Positions 28,408-37,207 of a stretch of DNA of 64,000 nt are shown here, one piece after another. The stretch spans positions 434,001 to 498,000 of the forward strand of contig NZ_JAABOQ010000002.1 of assembly GCF_010671565.1 (NCBI RefSeq). Direction: 5' to 3'. The notes under the pieces were generated by a model that ran no database searches, had not been told where the DNA came from, and saw only the letters and a list, made by a program, of their open reading frames with translations. Source of the DNA: Spongiivirga citrea. Lineage in GTDB: Bacteria > Bacteroidota > Bacteroidia > Flavobacteriales > Flavobacteriaceae. Positions within the stretch are counted from its first letter, which is position 1. Each line of letters starts with the position of its first letter. Position numbers and translations under genes: made by a program.

Positions 28408-29061
28408 CTATTTCTCACTTTTCAACGTATGTATATCAGTAATCAATTGTTTAACTGAAGTTTTGTTCAAGCCATTATAAATGCCTCGAATATGTCGGTT
28501 TTTGTCTACTAATACAAAGTTTTCAGTATGAAGAAACTCATCTTCTTCTTTGCTTAAACCTAAATCTTCTTCAACAAAATAATCTCTCCTTCCTAATTTG
28601 TAAATCTCTTGCTGCATTCCTGTAACTAGATGCCATTTATGAGATAAAATACCTTTAGCTTCTGCATACGACTTTAAAACGGGGACAGAGTCACTCTCTG
28701 GAGTAACGGAATGTGACAATAAAAACACGTCATCATCTTCTAAAAATTCATCTTGCAATTGCATCATATTGGCAGTCATCCTAGGGCAGATTCCAGGACA
28801 AACGGTAAAGAAAAAATCTGCTACATATATTTTATCTTCAAAACTCTTTTCAGTAATAATTTTTCCTTCCTGATTGGTGAGTCTAAAGTTTGAGATCTTA
28901 TGAAAATTGTCCAAGCGCTTATCGCCAGGAGAAAACCAATGTGGGGTAAAAGTGGCTTCATTATAATAAGGAAGCGTATCCACTCTACTATTATTTTCCT
29001 GCGATTCTTTACAAGAAAACAAACAAATTATTGATAATAAAAGAATAACTTTACTTTTCAT
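28408..29061 (-). CDS. SCO1/SenC-family copper-binding lipoprotein
   Basis: The protein is a thioredoxin-fold SCO protein, usually involved in delivering copper to cytochrome oxidase or in redox sensing. The metal-binding CPGIC pair (Cys93 and Cys97 counted from the longer start) and the distal His in FLHTENFVLVD are all present. The N-terminus is a lipoprotein signal ending LFSC. Two in-frame ATGs exist: 29076 and 29061. The second gives a standard signal peptide and only an 11-base overlap with the upstream gene, so I prefer it. It is the last of three lipoprotein genes that run in one direction from 30552. Confidence 0.88.
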   Translation of the reverse strand: MKSKVILLLSIICLFSCKESQENNSRVDTLPYYNEATFTPHWFSPGDKRLDNFHKISNFRLTNQEGKIITEKSFEDKIYVADFFFTVCPGICPRMTANMMQLQDEFLEDDDVFLLSHSVTPESDSVPVLKSYAEAKGILSHKWHLVTGMQQEIYKLGRRDYFVEEDLGLSKEEDEFLHTENFVLVDKNRHIRGIYNGLNKTSVKQLITDIHTLKSEK

Positions 29062-29671
29062 ATTGAACGTTTTCATCTTCTAGTCCATAACAAAGAGCCG
29101 ATTTTTTTAGCCCAAAAATTCTACCTTCCCGAGCTTCGTAATTAGCATAAAGCGCCCCGTTTTTTCTAAATGCCTGCTGTATACCCTCTTCTTTTCCTTT
29201 GTTCAGGTTCAACTTTTTATAAAGTTCACCAGTTTTGTACCATTTCTTTTGCTCTCCATGTGCTTTACCTCTATCATAATTAAAATGAGCTATTAACACA
29301 TGTATTGAATCAACAGACCATATTTTTTTCGCTCCATGCAATTTCCCTAAATGGTAATTAGCAACATTTTTAAAATGCCCATCAGGAAACCATTGAATGA
29401 ATTTATTTTGCTTTTTCCCGTTTAGGACCCCAAACTTTTCCATCAAACTACTATCTGGATAATGACTTACAACAAATCCAGAATAAGGCAGATCCTTTAA
29501 AAGCCATAAGGATACTTTATGATTATAGTGTAGAGCCGATTTTAGTACTATTGTATCCGGCACCTTCATAAATATATCATCATTATCGCTTATAACCGAT
29601 TTTTCTTTTTGTTTAGAACAGCCAATTAATAGAAGGCTTAAAAACAAAAGTGTCCAAAAAACTATTTTCAT
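29051..29671 (-). CDS. YwqK/MORN-repeat lipoprotein
   Basis: The 206-aa protein has a lipoprotein signal (lipid Cys18 in LLIGC). It is made of MORN-like repeats of about 22 residues, such as GKLHGAKKIW, GKAHGEQKKWYKTGELYKKL and GKEEGIQQAFRKNGALYA. Databases often call this family 'YwqK antitoxin', but no toxin gene is present, so that name should not be taken as a function. It overlaps the SCO gene and follows the YHYH gene, from which it is separated by a terminator-like hairpin. Confidence 0.8.
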   Translation of the reverse strand: MKIVFWTLLFLSLLLIGCSKQKEKSVISDNDDIFMKVPDTIVLKSALHYNHKVSLWLLKDLPYSGFVVSHYPDSSLMEKFGVLNGKKQNKFIQWFPDGHFKNVANYHLGKLHGAKKIWSVDSIHVLIAHFNYDRGKAHGEQKKWYKTGELYKKLNLNKGKEEGIQQAFRKNGALYANYEAREGRIFGLKKSALCYGLEDENVQYEK

Positions 29672-29700
29672 TGTATCGCTTTTTTGCTAGCACATAGTCC

Positions 29701-29750
29701 AAAAAAAAGAAACCATCCCAAATTAGAATAAAATGGGAATGATGGTTTCC
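29701..29750 (-). terminator. Rho-independent terminator after the YHYH gene
   Basis: On the minus strand a 9-base stem (29709-29717 with 29741-29749), extended by CCA/TGG pairs inside, is followed by a run of eight Ts. It would separate the YHYH gene from the YwqK and SCO genes. Confidence 0.8.
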
Positions 29751-29775
29751 TTTAATCAATCATCTAATGCACTGC

Positions 29776-30552
29776 TTACATTATATTATTAGGGGTGCCC
29801 TGTAAATCAACGGCAAAAAGTGCGATTATAGTTCCTAAGTAAAATTCATTAATGATGTGATAGTGATAAAATTCTTCACCTTCACTGTGTTGTGTCGCTC
29901 CATAATGCCCTCCTGATTCATCTAAATCCGTAGGATAAGAGCCATCCATTTCTCTTCTTCCGTAAAGTAAAAAGCCATCTGCCATAATCCCTATCAATTT
30001 TTCATCATCATGAGAAAGTACAGTATTTTCTGGAACATCAGCAGATTCTGTGTGGTAGTGATAGCCCGAAGGACCAACATGAGCTCCTGCATAATCAAAT
30101 GTTTCTACAATCATCTCTTCTATGGGTCTATTGTCTCCTTCTTGATCATTAAAAATAGGAACTCCCGTTACAGAGATGCCAATCGGGCCTAAACCGGTAG
30201 CTGTGCTCGAAGAAGCTATTGCAGGAGCAGCGGGAACCGTAACTATAATGCTACGACTTCCAATTCCACCAGGAGTCATGCGAGTAGCCACTACGGGTTC
30301 AATATATAAAGGATTTGTTTCTTCCCAATATGGAGAAGTGTGGTTAGGCAAACCATTTGACTCAATAGTAATTTCATCCCCATCAAATGAAATGGTCACA
30401 GCATCTGGGTTAAATTCATCAAATGCGGATAATGGAGTACTAACTGGAGTTGGTTGATCCGGTTGATCGACCGAGTCATCATCATTTTTGCAAGATGTAA
30501 TTAACAAGAAAGTTACTAATGGGAAAGCAATTAAAAATTTTGGATAGCTCAT
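29776..30552 (-). CDS. YHYH-domain lipoprotein
   Basis: The 258-aa protein has a lipoprotein signal (Cys21 in LLITSC), an acidic spacer, and two copies of the YHYH motif (YHYHTE near residue 165 and YHYHII near 230) that name the family. The region between has GIMADGFLLYGRREMDG, another family hallmark. YHYH proteins are thought to bind metal through these His residues, but no activity is established. The link with a SCO-type copper protein downstream makes a copper-related role plausible. Confidence 0.85.
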   Translation of the reverse strand: MSYPKFLIAFPLVTFLLITSCKNDDDSVDQPDQPTPVSTPLSAFDEFNPDAVTISFDGDEITIESNGLPNHTSPYWEETNPLYIEPVVATRMTPGGIGSRSIIVTVPAAPAIASSSTATGLGPIGISVTGVPIFNDQEGDNRPIEEMIVETFDYAGAHVGPSGYHYHTESADVPENTVLSHDDEKLIGIMADGFLLYGRREMDGSYPTDLDESGGHYGATQHSEGEEFYHYHIINEFYLGTIIALFAVDLQGTPNNIM

Positions 30553-30725
30553 TTTTTTTTAAAATTTTAAGGATGTGAGCTTCTTTGACCATATAATTTA
30601 AAAAAGGTTTAATCTAAGTGTAGATATTTTTCTAATAGTCGTTTACCTCACAATCAATAGTTTAGCGATGTACAATCCAGACTTCATATTTACTAGGGCC
30701 GCCAACCTTAACTATTTACCCTAAA

Positions 30726-31856
30726 CTAAAACAAAATACAAACTGGGCTAGGTGCTGCAATCTCATTTACATAGGTCATCAATCCTGTATTCTTATCTCG
30801 TTTAAATGACACCAAATTTTGAGATTTTTGATTCGCTACAACTATAAAATCTTCGTTTGGAGATAAAGAAAAGTTACGCGGCCAGTCTCCTTTTACTGAC
30901 TCGTGACCAAGTAATGTAAGCGCCCCAAATTCTTGGTTGACTTTGAAAATAGCTAGGCTATTATGTCCTCGGTTAGAAGCATATAAGAACTTACCGTCTC
31001 CAGAAATATGAATGTCAGCACAAAAGCTATCGCCTTCAAAATTTGAAGGGAGGGTCGAGACAGTAGTGCCTAATTCATAAACACCAGTATCCGATTTTTT
31101 TAGTAAACTAACAGTATTTGTCAATTCATTAATCACATAAAACCAAGGTCTACTAGGATGAAAGGCAATATGACGAGGGCCAGACCCAGCACTTATAGAA
31201 ACCTTTTCAGGCTTTCCCGATTCCAATTTATTTGAATCTGTATTGATAGTAGAAAACCAGAGATTATCCGTCCCTAAATCAACAGTGATTATTGCATCGC
31301 TATTAGGATCAAACCAAGCTGAATGAGCATGTGGAGCTTCTTGTCGATCTGTAATGCTCTTCCCTACATACTGCTGAATGTCAATTATATCAGAAAGCTC
31401 TCCGTTATTATTCAGTTTCAGAAGTCCAATATTTCCACCTGTGTAGTTCGCAGCTAGTACATCTCCGTTTTCACTAAGCGTAACAAAACATGGGTGTGCG
31501 CCACCAGATGAACTTCTGCTTATAAATTCAAGGCTATCGTCTTTAACCGCATAGGACTCTACCGTTCCCATTTTATTTTCGTCGCTAATTTCATTTACAG
31601 CAAGCAAATACTTTTTATCAGCGCTATATGCCAGGAAAGATGGATTATTTGATTCAGCTATCAAACCATTGTTCACAAAAGAACCGTCTTCATTTAGTGT
31701 GTAACGATAAATACCTTTACTATCGGTATCAGTATACGTACCTAGAAAAAATGAACTGCCTTTTGATATTGATGGTTCCATTTTTTCTTGTTTTTTGGTT
31801 ACTTCTTTGCAGCTCACAATTATAGCTATAAGAATTAAGACGATTTTGGATTTCAT
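30726..31856 (-). CDS. Lactonase-family lipoprotein (6-phosphogluconolactonase-like beta propeller)
   Basis: The 376-aa protein has a lipoprotein signal (Cys16 in IVSC), then a seven-bladed propeller of the PF10282 lactonase family. Typical stretches are FFLGTYTDTDSKGIYRY near the start, HPCFVTLSENGDVLAANY, GSGPRHIAFHPSRPWFYVINE and DIHISGDGKFLYASNRGHNSL. Because it is exported and lipid-anchored it is unlikely to serve the cytoplasmic pentose-phosphate pathway; the real lactone substrate is unknown. It is a single gene, 173 bases from the YHYH gene. Confidence 0.85.
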   Translation of the reverse strand: MKSKIVLILIAIIVSCKEVTKKQEKMEPSISKGSSFFLGTYTDTDSKGIYRYTLNEDGSFVNNGLIAESNNPSFLAYSADKKYLLAVNEISDENKMGTVESYAVKDDSLEFISRSSSGGAHPCFVTLSENGDVLAANYTGGNIGLLKLNNNGELSDIIDIQQYVGKSITDRQEAPHAHSAWFDPNSDAIITVDLGTDNLWFSTINTDSNKLESGKPEKVSISAGSGPRHIAFHPSRPWFYVINELTNTVSLLKKSDTGVYELGTTVSTLPSNFEGDSFCADIHISGDGKFLYASNRGHNSLAIFKVNQEFGALTLLGHESVKGDWPRNFSLSPNEDFIVVANQKSQNLVSFKRDKNTGLMTYVNEIAAPSPVCILF

Positions 31857-31983
31857 GAATTAGGCATTGATTTCAATTCTTAAAAGTCGGGAATAAAATA
31901 ATATTAATGCAATACAATAGTTTTAAATTCTGATCTCATTTTAGCTAGTGAATTCTTCTCCTACTTTAAAAAGTAATTCTCAA

Positions 31984-32022
31984 CTGTCTGCCCGTTCCAT
32001 TCAGACGGGCGCTTGAACGGAC
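31984..32022. repeat. Interlocked inverted repeats
   Basis: GCCCGT (31990-31995) can pair with ACGGGC (32005-32010), while the overlapping CCGTTC (31992-31997) can pair with GAACGG (32015-32020). These are two mutually exclusive hairpins in a GC-rich island within an AT-rich spacer. It resembles a dispersed intergenic repeat. Confidence 0.5.
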
Positions 32023-32053
32023 ATTTACATTGAAATTCAATACAAATACAAAT

Positions 32054-32085
32054 AAAAAATCCCAACTGCAGAACAATCGGGATTT
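32054..32085 (-). terminator. Rho-independent terminator after the acyltransferase gene
   Basis: On the minus strand, a stem of AAATCCC (32079-32085 read in reverse) with GGGATTT (32057-32063) is followed by a T run. It ends the 32108-33367 gene. Confidence 0.85.
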
Positions 32086-32107
32086 CATAAATATTTTTTG
32101 TTAGAGT

Positions 32108-33367
32108 TTACTCACCCATAGCCGCTGCAACAGCCGCTGATATGCGCTTGTAAGTTCCATTTTCTAATCGTGAACGTATTGCTGAGAAAGCAACTAATGT
32201 TTCTTCTACGTCTTCTAAGGTATGTGACGCTGTTGGGATCATTCTTAGCAAGATCAATCCCTTAGGAATCACTGGATATACTACAATAGAACAGAAAATA
32301 CCATGGTTTTCACGAAGATCTTTCACTAATGCCATTGCTTCGGGGATACTTCCTTTTAAATATACTGGCGTCACACAACTTTGTGTCGAGCCAATATCGA
32401 AACCTCGTTCCTTTAATCCGTTTTGAAGTGCGTTCACGTTCTCCCATAACTTGTTTTTAAGCTCTGGCATTGTACGTAACATATCTAGGCGCTTTAGCGC
32501 ACCTTTTACCAATTGCATCTGCAATGACTTAGCAAACATTTGCGAACGTAAGTTATACTTCAAATAATCAATAATCTCGCGATCCGCAGCAATAAATGCT
32601 CCCGTACTTGCCATTGACTTTGCAAAAGTTGCGAAATACACGTCGATATCATCTTGAATACCTTGCTCCTCGCCTGCTCCAGCACCGGTCTCACCTAGCG
32701 TACCAAATCCATGTGCATCGTCTACAAGCAATCTAAATTTGAATTTCTCTTTAAGTGCAACAATCTCTTTTAATCGACCTTGTTCACCACGCATTCCGAA
32801 AACACCTTCAGAAATCACTAAGATTCCACCTCCAGTTTGCTCGGCCATATTAGTAGCACGCTCGAGATTTTTCTCCAAGCTTTCAATATCATTGTGCTTA
32901 TAAGTAAAGCGCTTACCCATATGCAAACGAACACCATCAATAATACATGCGTGTGCATCGACATCATATACAATAATATCATCTTTTGTAACCAAAGCAT
33001 CAATAGTAGAAAGAATACCTTGGTAACCAAAGTTTAGTAGGTAAGCAGCTTCTTTATTTACAAAAGCAGCCAGCTCATCTTGTAATTGTTCGTGCAACGA
33101 AGTATGCCCCGACATCATTCGTGCTCCCATTGGGTAAGCCGAACCGTAATCTGCCGCAGCTTCAGCATCAACTTTACGCACTTCGGGGTGATTAGCCAAT
33201 CCTAGATAATCGTTAATACTCCAAGTAATGACCTTTTTGCCATTAAACTCCATTCTATTCGCTATTTGTCCTTCCAATTTGGGAAAAACAAAATATCCTT
33301 CTGCATGTGAAGCCCATTTTCCTAAAGGGCCTTTGTTTTCAATTATCCGATCAAATAAATCTCTCAT
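32108..33367 (-). CDS. PLP-dependent alpha-oxoamine synthase, candidate cysteate fatty acyltransferase
   Basis: The 419-aa protein is a fold-type I PLP enzyme of the serine palmitoyltransferase / KBL / BioF group, which condenses an amino acid with an acyl thioester and releases CO2. Key parts are visible: DDAHGFG (216-222) for PLP, Lys250 in FATFAKSMASTGAF forming the Schiff base, and the N-terminal SINDYLGLANH. In flavobacteria close relatives condense cysteate with a fatty acyl group to start capnine-type sulfonolipids. The neighbouring cysteine-synthase-like gene fits that pathway, but the substrate is inferred. It has its own promoter with a palindrome and its own terminator, so it may be regulated separately from its neighbour. 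Confidence 0.85.
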   Translation of the reverse strand: MRDLFDRIIENKGPLGKWASHAEGYFVFPKLEGQIANRMEFNGKKVITWSINDYLGLANHPEVRKVDAEAAADYGSAYPMGARMMSGHTSLHEQLQDELAAFVNKEAAYLLNFGYQGILSTIDALVTKDDIIVYDVDAHACIIDGVRLHMGKRFTYKHNDIESLEKNLERATNMAEQTGGGILVISEGVFGMRGEQGRLKEIVALKEKFKFRLLVDDAHGFGTLGETGAGAGEEQGIQDDIDVYFATFAKSMASTGAFIAADREIIDYLKYNLRSQMFAKSLQMQLVKGALKRLDMLRTMPELKNKLWENVNALQNGLKERGFDIGSTQSCVTPVYLKGSIPEAMALVKDLRENHGIFCSIVVYPVIPKGLILLRMIPTASHTLEDVEETLVAFSAIRSRLENGTYKRISAAVAAAMGE

Positions 33368-33412
33368 CTAGGAAATACTATTTTATTTAGGTACACTTAG
33401 TCTAGTCAATTT

Positions 33413-33432
33413 GCAAAATTAACCAATTTTGC
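33413..33432. promoter_or_regulatory. Candidate operator: perfect palindrome in the acyltransferase promoter
   Basis: GCAAAATT (33413-33420) and AATTTTGC (33425-33432) form a perfect inverted repeat with a 4-base centre. It covers the whole -7 box of the promoter, where a bound protein would block the polymerase. Confidence 0.5.
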
Positions 33433-33444
33433 GAGCTAGACAAA
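33414..33444 (-). promoter_or_regulatory. Bacteroidota-type promoter of the acyltransferase gene
   Basis: On the minus strand, TTTG (33441-33444) and TAATTTTG (33414-33421) match the consensus exactly with 19 bases between. The start codon lies about 47 bases downstream. This argues that the gene is not just read through from the upstream PLP gene. Confidence 0.7.
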
Positions 33445-33477
33445 CCTCTTTTTGCTACTAATAATGGTTAATATCCA

Positions 33478-33503
33478 CAAAAAAAGCACCTTGTTTAGGT
33501 GCT
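33478..33503 (-). terminator. Rho-independent terminator after the cysteate/cysteine synthase-like gene
   Basis: On the minus strand AGCACC and GGTGCT (33498-33503 with 33485-33490) form a stem with a 7-base loop, followed by seven Ts. It lies between the two PLP genes and would separate their transcripts. Confidence 0.85.
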
Positions 33504-33523
33504 CTTTTCAAGTTCTCACAATA

Positions 33524-34564
33524 TTACTTTATATATGCTATACTTTTCTTGGCTGTTTCTTTTTCTGAATCGAAAAAGCCTTGTTTTTCCATCCACTCAT
33601 CACTATAAATCTTGCTCATATACCTAGAGCCATGATCAGGGAACAGCACTACTACTCTACTATTTTTATCAAATTCTTCAGTATCTACTAACTGTTTGAT
33701 GGCTTGAAAAGCTGCTCCACTTGTATAACCAACAAAAAGTCCTTCCTTTCTGGCAATTTCTCTTGCGGTGTGAGCGCTGTCTTCATCAGTTACTTTGATA
33801 TATTCGTCAATACTATCAAAATCAGTGGCAGTTGGAATCAGGTTCTTTCCTAAACCTTCAATACGATACGGATAAATCTCATTAGCATCAAACTCACGAG
33901 TCTCATGATATTTTTTCAAAACCGACCCATAAGCATCAACACCTATTACTTTAATATTTGGATTTTGTTTCTTTAGAAATCTTGAAACTCCAGAGATTGT
34001 ACCTCCTGTACCACTACACGCAACTAAATGTGTAATAGTCCCGTTAGTTTGATTCCAGATTTCAGGTCCAGTTGTTTTGTAATGTGCATCAATATTAAGC
34101 TCATTAAAATATTGATTTATATAAACTGAACCGGGAGTTTCTTCGTGTAATCGTTTTGCCACTTGGTAGTAAGAACGTGGATCATCTGCACTTACATGAG
34201 CAGGACACACATAAACCTGTGCGCCCATGGTTTTGAGCATATCGATCTTATCGGCTGAAGACTTTGAACTTACAGCAAGAATACATTTATACCCTTTTAT
34301 TGCGCTTATCATTGCCAAACTAAACCCAGTGTTACCAGATGTAGTTTCAATAATAGTGTCACCTTCTTTAATAATAACTCTTCGTTCTGCCTCCTCAATA
34401 ATATGAAGTGCAATACGATCTTTGGCAGAATGGCCAGGATTAAATGCCTCAACTTTTGCATAAAACTCACCAGCAAATTCTGCCGTAAGTTTCTTTAATG
34501 CAATTAGGGGGGTATTACCTATTAAGGCTAATACATTATTAGTTGCATTGATTTGTTTACTCAT
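33524..34564 (-). CDS. Cysteine synthase-family PLP enzyme, candidate cysteate synthase
   Basis: The 346-aa enzyme is a fold-type II PLP protein. Lys48 in [12 protein letters not shown] is the PLP lysine, [11 protein letters not shown] binds the substrate carboxylate, and [11 protein letters not shown] is the phosphate-binding loop. The family includes cysteine synthase, cystathionine beta-synthase and the cysteate synthase of capnine biosynthesis, which joins sulfite to O-phosphoserine. The adjacent acyltransferase favours the last option, but sequence alone cannot settle it. I prefer the ATG at 34564 over the one at 34600. The shorter form gives the usual N-terminus and leaves room for a leader after the -7 box at 34616-34623. 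Confidence 0.82.
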   Translation of the reverse strand: MSKQINATNNVLALIGNTPLIALKKLTAEFAGEFYAKVEAFNPGHSAKDRIALHIIEEAERRVIIKEGDTIIETTSGNTGFSLAMISAIKGYKCILAVSSKSSADKIDMLKTMGAQVYVCPAHVSADDPRSYYQVAKRLHEETPGSVYINQYFNELNIDAHYKTTGPEIWNQTNGTITHLVACSGTGGTISGVSRFLKKQNPNIKVIGVDAYGSVLKKYHETREFDANEIYPYRIEGLGKNLIPTATDFDSIDEYIKVTDEDSAHTAREIARKEGLFVGYTSGAAFQAIKQLVDTEEFDKNSRVVVLFPDHGSRYMSKIYSDEWMEKQGFFDSEKETAKKSIAYIK

Positions 34565-34615
34565 ATAAAACTGTTTTGTTTCTAAAGTTGTTGTAAACAA
34601 TAATTAAAAACGATG

Positions 34616-34623
34616 CAAAGTTA
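34616..34623 (-). promoter_or_regulatory. -7 box of the cysteate/cysteine synthase-like gene
   Basis: On the minus strand TAACTTTG matches TAnnTTTG exactly. I see no TTG at the expected upstream distance, only one 13 bases away, so this is a partial match. Confidence 0.4.
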
Positions 34624-34663
34624 TATTTATTTTTGACAATACCCCTGATTTTACTCGAAAATA

Positions 34664-36712
34664 CTACTCATTAACACCTTCCAAATCAAGTAAAAACGCA
34701 AAGTCTTCTGCAGTTTCTTTTAAGGCCTCGAATCGGCCAGATGCGCCACCATGTCCTGTTTCCATATTAGTGTGTAGTAGGATTTTATTATTCCCAGTGT
34801 TTAATTCTCTCAATTTAGCAACCCATTTTGCGGGTTCCCAATACTGCACTTGTGAATCGTGTACTCCTGTTGTTACCAATAAATTTGGGTACTCCTTTGC
34901 CCCCACATTATCATAAGGAGAATACGATTTCATATACTCGTATGAATCTTTGTTATTAGGGTTCCCCCATTCATCATATTCGCCCGTTGTGAGCGGAATA
35001 CTATCATCAAGCATTGTAGTAACTACATCTATAAAAGGCACAGCAGCAATAATACCATTATACAATTCCGGTGCAAGATTAATAACAGCGCCCATCAACA
35101 AACCACCAGCAGATCCACCCATGGCATACAAATGTTCTGGGCTAGTATAGTTCTCGTTAATTAGGTGTTTTGAAATGGCAATAAAGTCGGAAAATGTATT
35201 CTTCTTGTTAAACATTTTCCCATCTTCATACCAAGGTCTTCCCAAGTACTGTCCACCACGAATATGAGCGATAGCATATACAAACCCACGATTTAATAGA
35301 CTTAGTCGTGTTGTAGAAAAATAAGGATCTATAGTCGCACCATAAGAACCATAACCGTATTGCATTATGGGATTTTTTCCATCCTTTTTGAGTCCTTTCT
35401 TATAAATTAGAGAAATCGGAATCTTAGTACCATCATCGGCAGTAGCCCATAAACGTTCTTCAATATAATTCGATTTGTCAAAGGTATTGTCTAGGACAGG
35501 CTGCTCCTTTTTCACCTCTTTTTCCTTGGTCCGCATATTAAAATCGATCGTAGAGGAAGGCGTTGCTAAACTGGTATAACCATATCGCAATATTTCGGTG
35601 TCGAAATCAACATTTACACTTACGTAGGCGGTGTATGTCTCATTGTCAAATGGTAAATAATAGGCGTCCCCCCCATCCCAACGAACAATTTTTAGCTCAT
35701 TAAGTCCATTACTGCGTTCACTTACCACATAGTAGTCTTTAAAAATATCAAAGTCTTCAACATAAACATCAGCTCTGTGCGGAATTAGATCCTGCCAATG
35801 GTGTTGTGATGTTGCATCCTCATGCGTTTTCATCACCTTAAAATTGGTGGCTTTATCCTTATTAGTCACGATATAAAAATGATCTTCAAAATGACTAACA
35901 GAGTATTCTAACCCACGCTCACGTTTCTGAAATATTTTAAATGTACCATGTGGATTGTCGGCATTTAAAAACTGATATTCCGTAGACAAGGTCGAATAGG
36001 ATGCAATTACTAAGTATTTTTTAGACTTTGTCTTATAAATGGTCGTTCCAAAAGTTTCATCCTCTTCAGTAAAAACCAAGCTGTCGTTGGTTGTATCCTC
36101 ACCTAAAGTGTGCTTATAAATTTTATCAGATCGCAGTGTTTCCTCATCTTTTCTAGTGTAGAATAGGGTCTCATTATCATTTGCCCAGGTACTTCCTCCA
36201 GTGGTAGTTTCAATTTTCTCAGGATATACCAATCCAGTTTCTAAATTCTTTATTTGAATGGTATACTTTCTTCTAGAAACAGTATCTACACCAAATGCTA
36301 CCAATTTATTATCTAAGCTAATATTAAGGCCTACCAATTTGAAATATGAATGACCTTTAGCCATCTCATTACAATCAAATAGGATCTCTTCATTAGCTTC
36401 TAAGCTTTCCTTTTTACGTGTATAAACGGGATAATCTTTTCCCTTTTCATATCGGGTAATGTACCAATAACCATTGTATTTGTATGGAACCGATTCGTCA
36501 TCTTCCTTAATACGAGCCTTCATTTCTTCAAAAAGTGATTTTTGAAAATCCTTTGTATGAGCGGTCATCTCATCGTAGTAGGCATTTTCTTGATTTAGAT
36601 AGTCAATGACTTTTGGGTCTTCCCTATCTTTTAGCCAATAATAATTATCAATTCTAACATCACCATGCTTCTCTAATTGCGTAACTATTTTTTCCGCTTG
36701 CGGAGCTTTCAT
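34664..36712 (-). CDS. ptrB: Oligopeptidase B (S9 family serine peptidase)
   Basis: The 682-aa enzyme has a seven-bladed propeller (about 70-400) and an alpha/beta-hydrolase domain. The catalytic Ser is in GGSAGGLLMG, the Asp in GVHDSQVQYWEP, and the His in METGHGGASGRF. The substrate-binding region TGEYDEWGNP fits oligopeptidase B, which cuts short peptides after Arg or Lys. There is no signal peptide, so it is cytoplasmic. It appears to be a single-gene unit, divergent from the YbaB gene. Confidence 0.9.
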   Translation of the reverse strand: MKAPQAEKIVTQLEKHGDVRIDNYYWLKDREDPKVIDYLNQENAYYDEMTAHTKDFQKSLFEEMKARIKEDDESVPYKYNGYWYITRYEKGKDYPVYTRKKESLEANEEILFDCNEMAKGHSYFKLVGLNISLDNKLVAFGVDTVSRRKYTIQIKNLETGLVYPEKIETTTGGSTWANDNETLFYTRKDEETLRSDKIYKHTLGEDTTNDSLVFTEEDETFGTTIYKTKSKKYLVIASYSTLSTEYQFLNADNPHGTFKIFQKRERGLEYSVSHFEDHFYIVTNKDKATNFKVMKTHEDATSQHHWQDLIPHRADVYVEDFDIFKDYYVVSERSNGLNELKIVRWDGGDAYYLPFDNETYTAYVSVNVDFDTEILRYGYTSLATPSSTIDFNMRTKEKEVKKEQPVLDNTFDKSNYIEERLWATADDGTKIPISLIYKKGLKKDGKNPIMQYGYGSYGATIDPYFSTTRLSLLNRGFVYAIAHIRGGQYLGRPWYEDGKMFNKKNTFSDFIAISKHLINENYTSPEHLYAMGGSAGGLLMGAVINLAPELYNGIIAAVPFIDVVTTMLDDSIPLTTGEYDEWGNPNNKDSYEYMKSYSPYDNVGAKEYPNLLVTTGVHDSQVQYWEPAKWVAKLRELNTGNNKILLHTNMETGHGGASGRFEALKETAEDFAFLLDLEGVNE

Positions 36713-36864
36713 AAATCGTCTTCCTTTAGGGGTTATGTACTGTCGGTTTAGTTGGTCGCTAAAATATGCTAAATATTAAAATTAGGATGATGTTTTATTG
36801 ATGAAGAGTTTTTCGTGCTAATTCAATTTAATAATTTTACAGAATAACTGTTATACTAGAATTT

Positions 36865-37188
36865 ATGTTTGGAGATTTAATGGGAATGATGGGTAAATTA
36901 AAGGAAACCCAGAAAAAAGTAGAAGAAACAAAAAAGCGATTAGATACTGTTTTAATTGATGAAAAATCGAGTGATGGACTCTTAAGTATTACTCTTACTG
37001 CGAATAGAGAAATTAAATCAATCTCGGTGGATGATGAACTGCTAAAGGACAAAGAGCAACTTGAAGATTATCTTGTTTTGGTTTTAAACAAAGCTATAGC
37101 TAGAGCGACTGAAGTAAATGAAACTGAACTAGCTGCTGTAGCTAAGGAAGGAATACCGAACATCCCAGGAATGGATATGTTTAAGTAA
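36865..37188 (+). CDS. YbaB/EbfC-family nucleoid-associated protein
   Basis: The 107-aa protein has the YbaB features: an N-terminal Met/Gly-rich start ([10 protein letters not shown]), a coiled helix with [14 protein letters not shown], a beta hairpin with [16 protein letters not shown]-like sequence, and a C-terminal helix. YbaB dimers bind DNA and shape the nucleoid. The protein is often encoded near recR or dnaX, but here it precedes an exonuclease/GIY-YIG gene by 19 bases, in an apparent operon. Confidence 0.85.
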   Translation: MFGDLMGMMGKLKETQKKVEETKKRLDTVLIDEKSSDGLLSITLTANREIKSISVDDELLKDKEQLEDYLVLVLNKAIARATEVNETELAAVAKEGIPNIPGMDMFK

Positions 37189-37207
37189 TCTTTTTCTAGT
37201 TTTATAA

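Noticed and set aside
29051-29671. Toxin-antitoxin system suggested by the YwqK-like protein
   Set aside because: No toxin gene is adjacent, and the protein is a lipoprotein made of MORN-like repeats.
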